Source of the DNA: Guyparkeria halophila
GTDB taxonomy: Bacteria; Pseudomonadota; Gammaproteobacteria; Halothiobacillales; Halothiobacillaceae
Reading direction: 5' to 3'
DNA: 64,000 nucleotides
Assembly (NCBI RefSeq): GCF_034479635.1
Contig: NZ_CP140153.1
Location: 2,328,501 to 2,392,500 of the forward strand
The translations under genes and the position numbers were made by a program. The notes beneath the pieces were generated by a model that worked only from the letters and a program-made list of their open reading frames with translations, did no database searches and was not told where the DNA came from. This document shows positions 43,954 through 51,458 of the stretch, piece by piece. The stretch's first letter is position 1. Every line of letters starts with the position of its first letter.

Positions 43954-44331
43954 TTACCATCCGACCGAGATGAGCGAATCCAACTCAGCAAAGATATTTC
44001 GCCGCTAAAGGAAAACGGAGACTTTGCCAAGCAGGCAGTTGCGCTAGGTGTGTTGTCCGCCGCATCAATGCCCCAACGCTTCATGAACATAAATGGCGAT
44101 GCACCAACCCGAGTGGAGTTGCAGAATCACGCCGATGATTTCTTCGGCTCCATCATCGGCGGCAACCAGGCGACGTACGACCAGCGTCCCGAAGGCAGTA
44201 GTCGACTCGAGGAATGGGCTAAAGCATTTGGCGGAGCGCCAACAGTGCATAGCTGTTATGGGAACGGTGCCATTAGCCCCAAGTGCGAGCCGAATTATGG
44301 CCCACCTAAAACAAAACAGATCCTTCCCTGA
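43954..44331 (+). pseudogene. Orphan toxin-tip fragment related to the TpsA C-terminus
   Basis: An open frame without a start codon, RBS or signal, lying between two candidate immunity lipoprotein genes. It reads LPSDRDERIQLSKDISPLKE..., then LGVLSAASMPQRFMNINGD and QNHADDFFGSIIGGNQATY. The last stretch aligns with QNTHLNDYVGIIFGGNSTT in the TpsA tip (shared QN-H-D-GI-GGN spacing), while the extreme C-terminus differs. This is the arrangement of orphan cdiA-CT/cdiI modules: a displaced toxin tip retained with its immunity gene. It could instead be a small independent gene, but no initiation signals are visible. Confidence 0.55.
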
Positions 44332-44354
44332 GCACACAAGGAAAGCCAATTTAT

Positions 44355-44840
44355 ATGAAATTTCTAAGAGCCATGGCGTTACCTGTCCTTCTGATGGGCT
44401 GCACGCCATTCCAACCAGTGCCACCGGAATTTGAGCTTTGGTCAAGACCAGGGGCGTCTTCACTAGATGTGAAGCAGGCCCTGCTTGAATGCGGGAAGCC
44501 CTCTCCCCACCCCACTGTCGGCACCTACAAAGCGGCCTTCGACCTGAAGTCGTTGGACTCTCGAACAAACAAATACTTCATAACCGACTTATGCATGGAA
44601 CAAGCGGGATTCAAACCAAGAGGACGGTGGGCCAAGGAGTATTGTGCTTGGGAACGCTACAAAGACATCGCCGCCTGTAAACCGAATGCCGACGTTCCGA
44701 AGCCCACGGTCGAACGCCGCCTCAACAGCTGGTGGTGCCGCATCCATACCGATTATGAATTCTGTCGGGATCGTGCTGTGAATCCGGCAGCCTGCGACCG
44801 TAACGATCACAAGCACCTGCCACCCGAGTGCCTGCCCTAA
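44355..44840 (+). CDS. Cys-rich lipoprotein, candidate immunity protein 2 (divergent member)
   Basis: A 161-aa lipoprotein with lipobox LLMGC (Cys16). The mature N-terminus carries the array signature ELWSRPGASSLDVKQALLEC, and DLCMEQAGF replaces the usual CMLxKGY. The C-terminal third has many extra cysteines (WWCRIHTDYEFCRD, AACDRN, ECLP), giving an even-looking set suited to disulfides. It follows the orphan toxin fragment by 23 bp, so it may be that tip's cognate immunity protein. Function is inferred. Confidence 0.65.
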   Translation: MKFLRAMALPVLLMGCTPFQPVPPEFELWSRPGASSLDVKQALLECGKPSPHPTVGTYKAAFDLKSLDSRTNKYFITDLCMEQAGFKPRGRWAKEYCAWERYKDIAACKPNADVPKPTVERRLNSWWCRIHTDYEFCRDRAVNPAACDRNDHKHLPPECLP

Positions 44841-44869
44841 TTATTCAACTGTTCAAGGAGCGAACACCC

Positions 44870-45352
44870 ATGCCAAAACCTCTGACCGTTGCGGCTACCA
44901 TGGTTGGTGTCGCACTAGTGCTGCCCAGCTGCGTAATCACCTACATGGACAAACCGCTCCCATCAAGAACCGAGCTTTGGAAAAAACCGGGCTCAACGGA
45001 TGCAAAGACAAGGTCAGACATCATCTTCTGCTCCAAAAAAGGGCAGTCCCTCTACCCTAACGCAGACTTCTCTATGTACTTTAGCTACACAGACTACTGC
45101 ATGCTCAGAAAAGGATATGAGTTCAATAACAACCCATCGGGCCGACCCTGGTGCATAAATGGCGGGGCATTCTGGGGAACCATTGCCTGCCACCACCATC
45201 GCGGCGATATAACCCGACAGAAGAGTGGAGAACTGACCTGGAGGAACAACCAAACGGTCGCTCCAGAAGAATTCATGCAAATTAGGTCAGCCCCCCCTCT
45301 CCTTAGGAACGCAGGATTTATCTTAAACGCCATAAAAAGCCAAAGAAGATAA
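44870..45352 (+). CDS. Cys-rich lipoprotein, candidate immunity protein 3
   Basis: A 160-aa lipoprotein with lipobox LPSC followed by VITYMDKPLPSRTELW. It shares the overall plan of the product at 43508-43951: TDYCMLRKGYEF, PWCINGGAFWGT, ACHHHRGDITRQ and EEFM near the end. The ATG at 44870 has AAGGAG nine bases upstream, inside the GTTC-AAGGAGC-GAAC leader shared with later genes. A run of seven C residues (45291-45297) lies inside the 3' coding part and would change the tail if it slipped. Clear paralogue of candidate 1. Confidence 0.7.
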   Translation: MPKPLTVAATMVGVALVLPSCVITYMDKPLPSRTELWKKPGSTDAKTRSDIIFCSKKGQSLYPNADFSMYFSYTDYCMLRKGYEFNNNPSGRPWCINGGAFWGTIACHHHRGDITRQKSGELTWRNNQTVAPEEFMQIRSAPPLLRNAGFILNAIKSQRR

Positions 45353-45360
45353 ATAAAATA

Positions 45361-45684
45361 TTGAACATACTCACTGAAGCGACGAACAAGTTAGTAATAT
45401 TTGTCTTGACATTTGCCGGTGCGGGGTGCAGCTGGCATCACATTGACGACCCAGCACCCGCTGAACATGAGCGGTGGCGCAGACCAGAGGCAACGATTTA
45501 CTCAACACAAAATGACCTGCGCGAATGCACGCCAGGGGAAATCACCTCATTCGAACATTTACGCAGAGTAGATGAGTGCATGCTTGGAAAAGGCTACCAA
45601 TTCATCGACCCCATCCGAGGACGGCGCAAATGCGACACATCGAGAATGATCAAACTCCCGTCATGCCAATCACTGAATGAATGA
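45361..45684 (+). CDS. Small Cys-rich lipoprotein, candidate immunity protein 4
   Basis: A 107-aa lipoprotein beginning at TTG 45361; no ATG or GTG fits. The signal ends at lipobox FAGAGC. The mature part reads HIDDPAPAEHERWRRPEATI, then RRVDECMLGKGYQFIDPIRG and PSCQSLNE at the C-terminus. It is closely related to the next gene (45796-46119) and shares the W-[KR]-P and D-x-C-M-L-x-K-G-Y motif with the longer members. It starts 8 bp after the previous stop, so it is probably translated from the same mRNA. Confidence 0.65.
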   Translation: MNILTEATNKLVIFVLTFAGAGCSWHHIDDPAPAEHERWRRPEATIYSTQNDLRECTPGEITSFEHLRRVDECMLGKGYQFIDPIRGRRKCDTSRMIKLPSCQSLNE

Positions 45685-45795
45685 CACCGGAGGGCAGGAC
45701 AGCTTGTCCTAAAAATCTTTGTCTCATCCCCCTCTTCCGCGTTTCCTTATCCATCTAGGATTGCGGTCACAGCCCAGTTTAAGGAGCGAACCAGC

Positions 45796-46119
45796 ATGCA
45801 GTCAGCCGGAACAACACTCCCACTCACATGCACAGTTGCATTAGCAATGAGCGCCGGATGCGGCTTGCAAAATATCGACAAACCATCACCGAGCGAGTAC
45901 GAGCGTTGGAGCAAATTAGGCGCGTCCACCTCCCAGACAAAACAGGACCTGAAAGTGTGCGGCTACAGAGATGCCACGTGGACCATCGAGCAGCAGCACA
46001 GAGTCGACGAATGCATGCTCGAGAAAGGATACAAATTCATCGATGAAGTGAGAGGAATGAGGAGGTGTGATTACAAGCCTTATCAGCCCCTCCCTTCATG
46101 CCAGTCATTGAAAAAGTGA
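45796..46119 (+). CDS. Small Cys-rich lipoprotein, candidate immunity protein 5
   Basis: A 107-aa lipoprotein with signal and lipobox AMSAGC. The mature sequence NIDKPSPSEYERWSKLGAST, then HRVDECMLEKGYKFIDEVRG and PSCQSLKK parallels the previous gene almost residue for residue, so this is a tandem duplicate that has diverged. The start ATG has AAGGAG upstream within the shared leader. The GC content begins to rise after this gene, which may mark the right border of the acquired array. Confidence 0.68.
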   Translation: MQSAGTTLPLTCTVALAMSAGCGLQNIDKPSPSEYERWSKLGASTSQTKQDLKVCGYRDATWTIEQQHRVDECMLEKGYKFIDEVRGMRRCDYKPYQPLPSCQSLKK

Positions 46120-46238
46120 CATCCGTGAAGCAACGAGGGACGCGACCTAAGCCCCCCCCCGCCTCGCTTTCGGCCGGTTCAGCGTTTGCCTTCCCCACCG
46201 AGCATTTCAGTCACTACCCGTTCAAGGAGCGAACGACC

Positions 46239-46505
46239 ATGCCTCAGTCACTGACCCTTGCCGCGCTGCTGATCGGCAGCGCCCTGCTCTCCGGCTGCCT
46301 GACCATGTCGGGCAACTACGAAATCCAGCCTTATGACCAAACCGGCAAACGACTGGATCCGAACATCGTCTGGTACGCAGAAGGCCGACACGTCTACACC
46401 GTGCGCAACGCCCTGTGCATGTCACATCCGGACGCCACGCTGATCACCATTGATCTCGAAACCGGGGAACAGCATCCCTCGGAGAGCCCGCACCGTTGTC
46501 GTTGA
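46239..46505 (+). CDS. Small lipoprotein of unknown function
   Basis: An 88-aa lipoprotein with lipobox LLSGC (start ATG 46239, AAGGAG in the GTTC...GAAC leader). The mature ~65 residues (MSGNYEIQPYDQTGKRLDP, one internal CMSHP and a terminal cysteine in PHRCR) do not carry the CMLxKGY motif of the preceding family. It is GC-rich, like the chromosomal background. A nine-C run (46152-46160) lies in the spacer upstream. I do not recognise the family. Confidence 0.6.
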   Translation: MPQSLTLAALLIGSALLSGCLTMSGNYEIQPYDQTGKRLDPNIVWYAEGRHVYTVRNALCMSHPDATLITIDLETGEQHPSESPHRCR

Positions 46506-46542
46506 CCGGCAGCGCTACCCACCGTTCAAAGGAGTGAACCTG

Positions 46543-46989
46543 ATGAAGAAACCACTTGCTTACTTCGCACTCGCCGCGCTCGCCAGCGGCTGCACCACCG
46601 CCGGCACCACCCAAGCCAGCCATTCGATGACAGACGACCTGTCGGCCTGCCTGGACCAAGTAAATAGCAAGAAAGACCTATTGCTGGTCGAGGCTACGGT
46701 GGCGAACAACCCGCTATCCAACGCGATCGTCAACAGCCTCGCCGGCCAGTCCCCAGCGGCGGAAAAACTGACCGCGGCGTTAAGCAATCGGCAGGGCCGC
46801 CCTGTGCTCGTCTTCGGCAGGAATGAAACCAACAACGCGGCCCTGTTGCGAGCGGCACTAAGGCCCCTTCCCGAAGCGACGGCTGGGCGCGAGGTCTGCC
46901 TAGCCGCGAGTGGCGCGAAGGCGGACGAGCTTCGCACCCTGGCCGCATCGCGCGGATTCGAGCTTTTCCCCACGCGCCCAGGCAGCTGA
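46543..46989 (+). CDS. Lipoprotein of unknown function
   Basis: A 148-aa lipoprotein with lipobox LASGC (start ATG 46543, GGAG in a GTTC...GAAC leader like its neighbours). The mature part is Ala/Leu-rich with two cysteines (SACLDQVNSK and EVCLAASGAK) about 85 residues apart. The middle segment VLVFGRNETNNAALLRAAL suggests a small alpha/beta domain. No family recognised; it follows the previous lipoprotein by 37 bp and may share its transcript. Confidence 0.6.
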   Translation: MKKPLAYFALAALASGCTTAGTTQASHSMTDDLSACLDQVNSKKDLLLVEATVANNPLSNAIVNSLAGQSPAAEKLTAALSNRQGRPVLVFGRNETNNAALLRAALRPLPEATAGREVCLAASGAKADELRTLAASRGFELFPTRPGS

Positions 46990-47124
46990 CACCGCCCCGT
47001 ACCGCGTCCGACAGGCGACGCGCCTCCCTTTTCCACGGACACGAACCCGGCGCCAAGACATGCCTTCGGCAACTAGGCGGCAGGCGCGCGTGTTCTCCTT
47101 AAGCAGTCGATCAAGGAGTGATTG

Positions 47125-47829
47125 ATGAACAAGCAACTGCCACTGGCCGTACTGACGACAATCGGAATCGCGGCCACCAATCCCGCCTTCGCCGCGAGCG
47201 ACATCTACCTCAAAGGCGGCATCGGCTGGGCACACAACGAGGAGGAATCGGCCACCATCGGCGACCTCGCCGGTCCACCCGACCGAGTGGAAGTCGAATC
47301 AGACGACTCGCTCGCCTACCAGCTCGGTGTCGGTTATCGACTGACCAAGTGGCTGGATGCAGAGCTTTCCCTGAGCCATATCGATGGATACGAGTTGAGC
47401 GGTCCCTATGAGAATGACGGCAGTCCCACCGGCGAGGTTGGGCGCACCGAGGTGGACACGACCTCGATCATGGTTCTCGGACTCGTGGACCTGGCCGCCG
47501 TGCTGGATTCTTCCTGGCCACTCAAGCCGTACGTTGGCGTCGGTGCGGGGTATGCGAGGCACGACCTGGGAAGATTCACCATCACCAATTTCAGCTCGAG
47601 AATCGACAGCCACACCAGCAGCGGATTTGCCTGGAAGGCGGTTTTGGGAGCCACCTACCCAGTGGGAGAAAACGTCTCTTTGGATGCCTCTTACGCCTAC
47701 GCAGACTATGGCGAAGCGGAATCCAGCCTTGATGCATACGAGGGCGGCGGCAATCTCCAGTTGAACTCGCCTCTGACGATCGACATTCACTCTCACGAAC
47801 TCTCGCTTTCGCTGCGATACCGCCTCTAA
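47125..47829 (+). CDS. Outer-membrane beta-barrel protein (OmpW/Opa-like fold)
   Basis: A 234-aa exported protein with signal peptide MNKQLPLAVLTTIGIAATNPAFAA. Alternating hydrophobic strands begin SDIYLKGGIGWAHN and continue through LKPYVGVGAGYARHDLG and GENVSLDASYAYADYGEAES, ending in the outer-membrane insertion signal ELSLSLRYRL. The length suits an eight-stranded barrel. ATG 47125 directly follows an in-frame TTG; AAGGAG lies upstream in a degenerate copy of the shared leader. Specific function unknown. Confidence 0.78.
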   Translation: MNKQLPLAVLTTIGIAATNPAFAASDIYLKGGIGWAHNEEESATIGDLAGPPDRVEVESDDSLAYQLGVGYRLTKWLDAELSLSHIDGYELSGPYENDGSPTGEVGRTEVDTTSIMVLGLVDLAAVLDSSWPLKPYVGVGAGYARHDLGRFTITNFSSRIDSHTSSGFAWKAVLGATYPVGENVSLDASYAYADYGEAESSLDAYEGGGNLQLNSPLTIDIHSHELSLSLRYRL

Positions 47830-47941
47830 CCCCGGCGATCACGGAACGAAACACGGCAAGGGCTATTCGCTCGCCCGGACGCGTTCCATGCGCTTCTTAC
47901 CAAACCTCAACAGCTACTGTCTCAACCCGGACGAGAACAAC

Positions 47942-48643
47942 ATGAACACACGGAACGTATTGCCCATCTCTCTGATCGCACTGTCACTGACCGGCTGCGC
48001 CACCATGCCCGATCAGCAGGCCACGACCGCTGAAGTGCGCTCGGTCCTGCTCTCCCAACCGGTGACCGTTCAGCCTCTGGAACAGCCAGTGGCGCTGGCC
48101 GAGCGCACCAAGGGCCGCGCCGTGGCCAACACGGTCATCGCGAGCATGGCGGCGACCGCGGCCGCCAATGTGGGCGGCGCCAACACGTTGCAGGGCATGC
48201 AGGCCAACCAGACCATCGCGTCCGAATTGGGTACGCAGATGGCACGCACCCTGCCCGAGGCCGAGCTGATCAAGGCGGGCACCGGCATCGATCGGGCGCT
48301 GGCCCACCGCCTGGCCCGATACTTCGAACCGGATGAATCGTCGCCCACCGGCGACGGGATCGTCATCGAGGTGGCTGCCGCGAAATGGGAACTGGGCTAC
48401 GAGTCATTTCTCACCAGCAGCGACTATCGGCTGGACTACGACATCGACGTTCGCGTGACCAAATCGGCCACGCCGGATCAACCCACTCGCCGCCTGAAGA
48501 CGATCGACTGCTCCGGCACCTTCGACCGAAAGATGCCCATCGACCAATGGCGCGCGGACGACTATCTGGAGGTCGACACGGCGGCTCACGACATCGTCGA
48601 CCACTGCTACGAACTCGCACTCGCAGAGATGGGCATGACCTGA
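47942..48643 (+). CDS. Lipoprotein of unknown function
   Basis: A 233-aa lipoprotein with signal and lipobox SLTGC (Cys18) after the start ATG at 47942; an upstream ATG at 47888 would disrupt the signal peptide. The mature protein has an Ala/Thr-rich helical segment (NTVIASMAATAAANVGGAN), then a mixed region with DYRLDYDIDVRVTKS and two cysteines (TIDCSGTFD and DHCYELA). No family recognised. Confidence 0.65.
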   Translation: MNTRNVLPISLIALSLTGCATMPDQQATTAEVRSVLLSQPVTVQPLEQPVALAERTKGRAVANTVIASMAATAAANVGGANTLQGMQANQTIASELGTQMARTLPEAELIKAGTGIDRALAHRLARYFEPDESSPTGDGIVIEVAAAKWELGYESFLTSSDYRLDYDIDVRVTKSATPDQPTRRLKTIDCSGTFDRKMPIDQWRADDYLEVDTAAHDIVDHCYELALAEMGMT

Positions 48644-48705
48644 CCTCCGGGCGGAGCCCGCCAAGCCGGAAACGAGCGGCGGGACTCGTGGCACAATGCC
48701 CGCCC

Positions 48706-49275
48706 ATGTCCGCCAGCCAATCCATCAAACCCGGTTTCACGCCGCCGCCCGACGATGTCGTTATCGACGAGGCGGCGGTTTTGCGTCTGTCGGATCTGCC
48801 GAACGGCGCGCTGGATCGGTTGGTCGCGCGATACGCGCTGTCACTGGCTTGGGTGGCGCTGGGCGAGTCCATCCCGGGCAGCTTCTGGGGCGACGACGAG
48901 GCGGGGATCATCGGCGAGACGTTGCAGGTGCGCCCCGACACGGCCGTGCATTCGGCCTTGCACGAATTCGCGCACATCGTGTGCATGGACCCGTCACGCC
49001 GGGCCCAAGCGCATACCGATGCCGGCAGCGGTGACGGGGAGGAGGAAGCAGTCTGCTATCTGCAGATCCTGATGGCCGATCACCTCGAGGGCTTCGACCG
49101 CGAGCGCGCGCTGGCCGACATGCAGGCCTGGGGCTACACCTTCCGGGTCGGCTCGCCGGCGGACTGGTTCGCGGCCGATGCCAATCGGGCGAGCGACTGG
49201 TTGCTCGCCGAGGGATTGGTACTGCGCGGCGATCACGGGCTTGAACCGACCTTCCATCCGCGAGGCACGGCATGA
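48706..49275 (+). CDS. Putative zinc metallopeptidase-like protein (HEFAH motif)
   Basis: A 189-aa protein with no signal peptide. HSALHEFAHIVCMDP carries an HExxH zinc-binding motif, and the downstream SGDGEEEAVCYLQILMA supplies acidic candidates for a third ligand. The C-terminal part (ADWFAADANRASDWLLAEG) is conserved-looking but unassigned. It overlaps ampG by 4 bp, implying coupled translation and perhaps a role in cell-wall recycling, though that is only context. Confidence 0.62.
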   Translation: MSASQSIKPGFTPPPDDVVIDEAAVLRLSDLPNGALDRLVARYALSLAWVALGESIPGSFWGDDEAGIIGETLQVRPDTAVHSALHEFAHIVCMDPSRRAQAHTDAGSGDGEEEAVCYLQILMADHLEGFDRERALADMQAWGYTFRVGSPADWFAADANRASDWLLAEGLVLRGDHGLEPTFHPRGTA

Positions 49276-50510
49276 GCACTCGCCTGCAACGCATGCACGC
49301 GGTGGCCTCCTCGCCCAAGCAGCTGGCCGTGCTGTTCCTGGGCTTCGCCTCGGGCCTACCCTTGCTGCTGACCTCCGGCACGCTGCAGGCCTGGCTGACG
49401 ATGGAGGACATCGACCTCAAGACCATCGGCCTGTTCGCGCTGGTCGGCCTGCCCTACACATTGAAGTTCCTGTGGGCGCCCATCCTCGACCGCTTCGCGG
49501 TGGGCCATTTCGCCCGCCGGCGCGGCTGGATGCTGCTGACCCAGGCGCTGATCGCCGCGGGGTTGCTGGGCCTGGCGGTGAGTGATGCGCAGACGCAGAT
49601 CTGGCAGATCGCGATCTTCGCCCTGATGGTCGCCTTCCTCTCGGCCACCCAGGACATCGCCATCGACGCCTGGCGCACCGACACGCTCGATGCCCCGGAG
49701 CGTGGCCTGGGCGCCGCGGTGTTCGTCATGGCCTACCGCATCGGCATGCTGGTCGCCGGTTCGGCCGCGCTGGTGATGGGCGATCACATCGGCTGGCCGC
49801 TGACCTACGCCATCATGGCCATGCTGATGGGCGTGGGGCTGGTCACGGCCTGGTTCGCGCCGGAGAAGGACACGCGCGAGCTTGCCCCGCGGACGATACG
49901 CGAGGCAGTAGTCGGACCGATGAAGGCCTTCTTCTCGCGCCCGGAGGCCTGGACGCTGATCCTGCTGGTCATCCTTTACAAGTTCGGCGATGCCTTCGCC
50001 GGAACCCTGACCACCGCCTTTTTGATCCGCGGCGCGGGCTTTACCGCCACGGACGTCGGCCTGATCAACAACGGCGCCGGGCTGATCGTGACCATCATCG
50101 GCGGGCTGTTCGGCGGGCTGTGGATGATCAAGCTGGGCCTGTTCCGCGCGCTGATGCTGTTCGGCGTGTTGCAGGCGATCACCAATCTCGGCTACGCCTG
50201 GCTGTACGAATGGAACAGCTACGGGCTGATGGTGGCGGTGATCTCGCTGGAGAACTTCGCCGGCGGGCTGGGTACGGCGGCCTTCGTCGCGCTGCTGATG
50301 GCGCTGTGTGACAAGGAATACTCGGCCACGCAGTACGCCCTACTCTCGGCGATCGCCGCGCTGGGGCGCATCTACCTCGGGCCGACGGCCGGTTTCATCG
50401 TCGAGGCGGTCGACTGGAGCATCTTCTTCATCCTCACCTTCCTCGCCGCCCTGCCCGGGCTGTGGCTGCTGTGGCGCGCACGGCACACGATTCATCGGCT
50501 CGACCAGTGA
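49272..50510 (+). CDS. ampG: AmpG-like muropeptide transporter (MFS)
   Basis: A 412-aa major-facilitator permease with twelve hydrophobic segments. The N-terminal VLFLGFASGLPLLLTSGTLQ and the following LVGLPYTLKFLWAPILDRF are typical of AmpG, as is the TQDIAIDAWRTDTL motif after helix 4. AmpG imports GlcNAc-anhydroMurNAc-peptides released during peptidoglycan turnover. It fits with mpl, amgK and murU in this window, which process the imported products. Confidence 0.9.
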   Translation: MSTRLQRMHAVASSPKQLAVLFLGFASGLPLLLTSGTLQAWLTMEDIDLKTIGLFALVGLPYTLKFLWAPILDRFAVGHFARRRGWMLLTQALIAAGLLGLAVSDAQTQIWQIAIFALMVAFLSATQDIAIDAWRTDTLDAPERGLGAAVFVMAYRIGMLVAGSAALVMGDHIGWPLTYAIMAMLMGVGLVTAWFAPEKDTRELAPRTIREAVVGPMKAFFSRPEAWTLILLVILYKFGDAFAGTLTTAFLIRGAGFTATDVGLINNGAGLIVTIIGGLFGGLWMIKLGLFRALMLFGVLQAITNLGYAWLYEWNSYGLMVAVISLENFAGGLGTAAFVALLMALCDKEYSATQYALLSAIAALGRIYLGPTAGFIVEAVDWSIFFILTFLAALPGLWLLWRARHTIHRLDQ

Positions 50511-50621
50511 CAAACCCGACCAGAGCCTGGGCCGCGGAGTTGCACTCCGCGCTTCGGCGAGTACAACTCGCCGCTCCAGCCTTGCTGCCAAAAACGAACC
50601 GAACACCGAGTTGTGGGTCTA

Positions 50622-50659
50622 GAGAATCTCTGCGCGAAAATTCGCGCAGAGGTTCCTTG
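50622..50659. repeat. Dispersed palindrome GGAACCTCTGC, copy 3
   Basis: 13-bp arms with one mismatch (50625-50637 and 50642-50654), 4-nt loop. The right arm and flank CGCGCAGAGGTTCCTTG match copies at 16699-16744 and 20961-21002. It lies in the 189-bp spacer after ampG, 112 bp beyond its stop. Confidence 0.75.
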
Positions 50660-50699
50660 AAACCACGATCCATCTAACGCCTCCCCGCAAGAGATTCCC

Positions 50700-51221
50700 A
50701 TGATTCACCGCATCCTCACCGCAATGCTCGCTACCGGCACCGCCCTGCTGATCGGTCAGGCGTCGGCCATGGCCCAGCCTCCCGAGCACGCCGGCAAACC
50801 CGGCCAGCCGCCGGGTAGCGCCCAGCAAGGCGGGCCGGATCGCCACAGCATGGCCAATCCGCCGGAACGCCAGGCCGAGCGGGAACGCCACACATCGCGC
50901 TACCACATCTCCACCCGCGAACGGATGTATATCCGCGACTGGTATCAGCGCAACCTGCCGCCGGGACTCGCCAAGCAGGGCAAGGTGCCGCCGGGACTCG
51001 CCAAGCAGGGCAAGGTGCCGCCCGGGCATGCCAAGCGCCTGCAACGCGGCTCGACCTGGCCGCCACGCGACATCGAATACGAACGCCTGCCGCGCGAGCT
51101 GGTGCGCAACCTCTCGCCGCTGCCGGATCACATGCGCTACTACCGCGTGGGGCCCGACGTGGTGATCGCCGACACCGCGGGGAACGTGGTCAGCGACATC
51201 GTCTACGACATCCTCAACTGA
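50700..51221 (+). CDS. RcnB/CigR-like exported protein with PPGLAK repeats
   Basis: 173 aa with a signal peptide (ILTAMLATGTALLIGQASAMA). The middle holds the repeat LPPGLAKQGKVPPGLAKQGK, a near-exact 30-bp tandem duplication at about 50957-51016. The C-terminal YYRVGPDVVIADTAGNVVSD is the motif of RcnB/CigR-type small periplasmic or inner-membrane proteins. Their function is poorly known (RcnB modulates metal homeostasis in E. coli). A fragment of a second copy of its 3' end lies 60 bp downstream. Confidence 0.72.
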   Translation: MIHRILTAMLATGTALLIGQASAMAQPPEHAGKPGQPPGSAQQGGPDRHSMANPPERQAERERHTSRYHISTRERMYIRDWYQRNLPPGLAKQGKVPPGLAKQGKVPPGHAKRLQRGSTWPPRDIEYERLPRELVRNLSPLPDHMRYYRVGPDVVIADTAGNVVSDIVYDILN

Positions 51222-51281
51222 ATCCGACACGGCCTGCCGCGCGGCCGGTCGAACACCACCGCCTGCCGGCCGAGCCGGCGC

Positions 51282-51344
51282 GTGATCGCCGACATGGCCG
51301 GCAAGGTTGTCAGTGATGTGGTTTACGGCGTGCTAAACCGTTAA
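51282..51344 (+). pseudogene. Remnant of a second RcnB/CigR-like gene 3' end
   Basis: This stretch encodes VIADMAGKVVSDVVYGVLNR and a stop, matching the C-terminus of the preceding gene (VIADTAGNVVSDIVYDILN). The upstream part of the copy is missing. It looks like the leftover of a tandem duplication or of a recombination that deleted a paralogue. Confidence 0.65.
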
Positions 51345-51458
51345 CATTTCGACTTTCGGGGCGTTCCCCTCGCCAAGGCGAGCGGGTCGACGCCCTGCCC
51401 CGACCGGCGAGGCACCCCTGCGCCGGTCTTGTTTTATTTGAGCCAGACCGATCGAGAC

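Noticed and set aside
42648..46119. Prophage or integrative element as the source of the AT-rich segment
   Set aside because: No integrase, att-like direct repeat, tRNA junction or phage gene is visible; the content fits a toxin/immunity module better.
50957..51016. Possible CRISPR-like repeat (two 30-bp units)
   Set aside because: The units are adjacent, without spacers, in frame inside a protein gene; no CRISPR array or cas gene was seen anywhere in the window.
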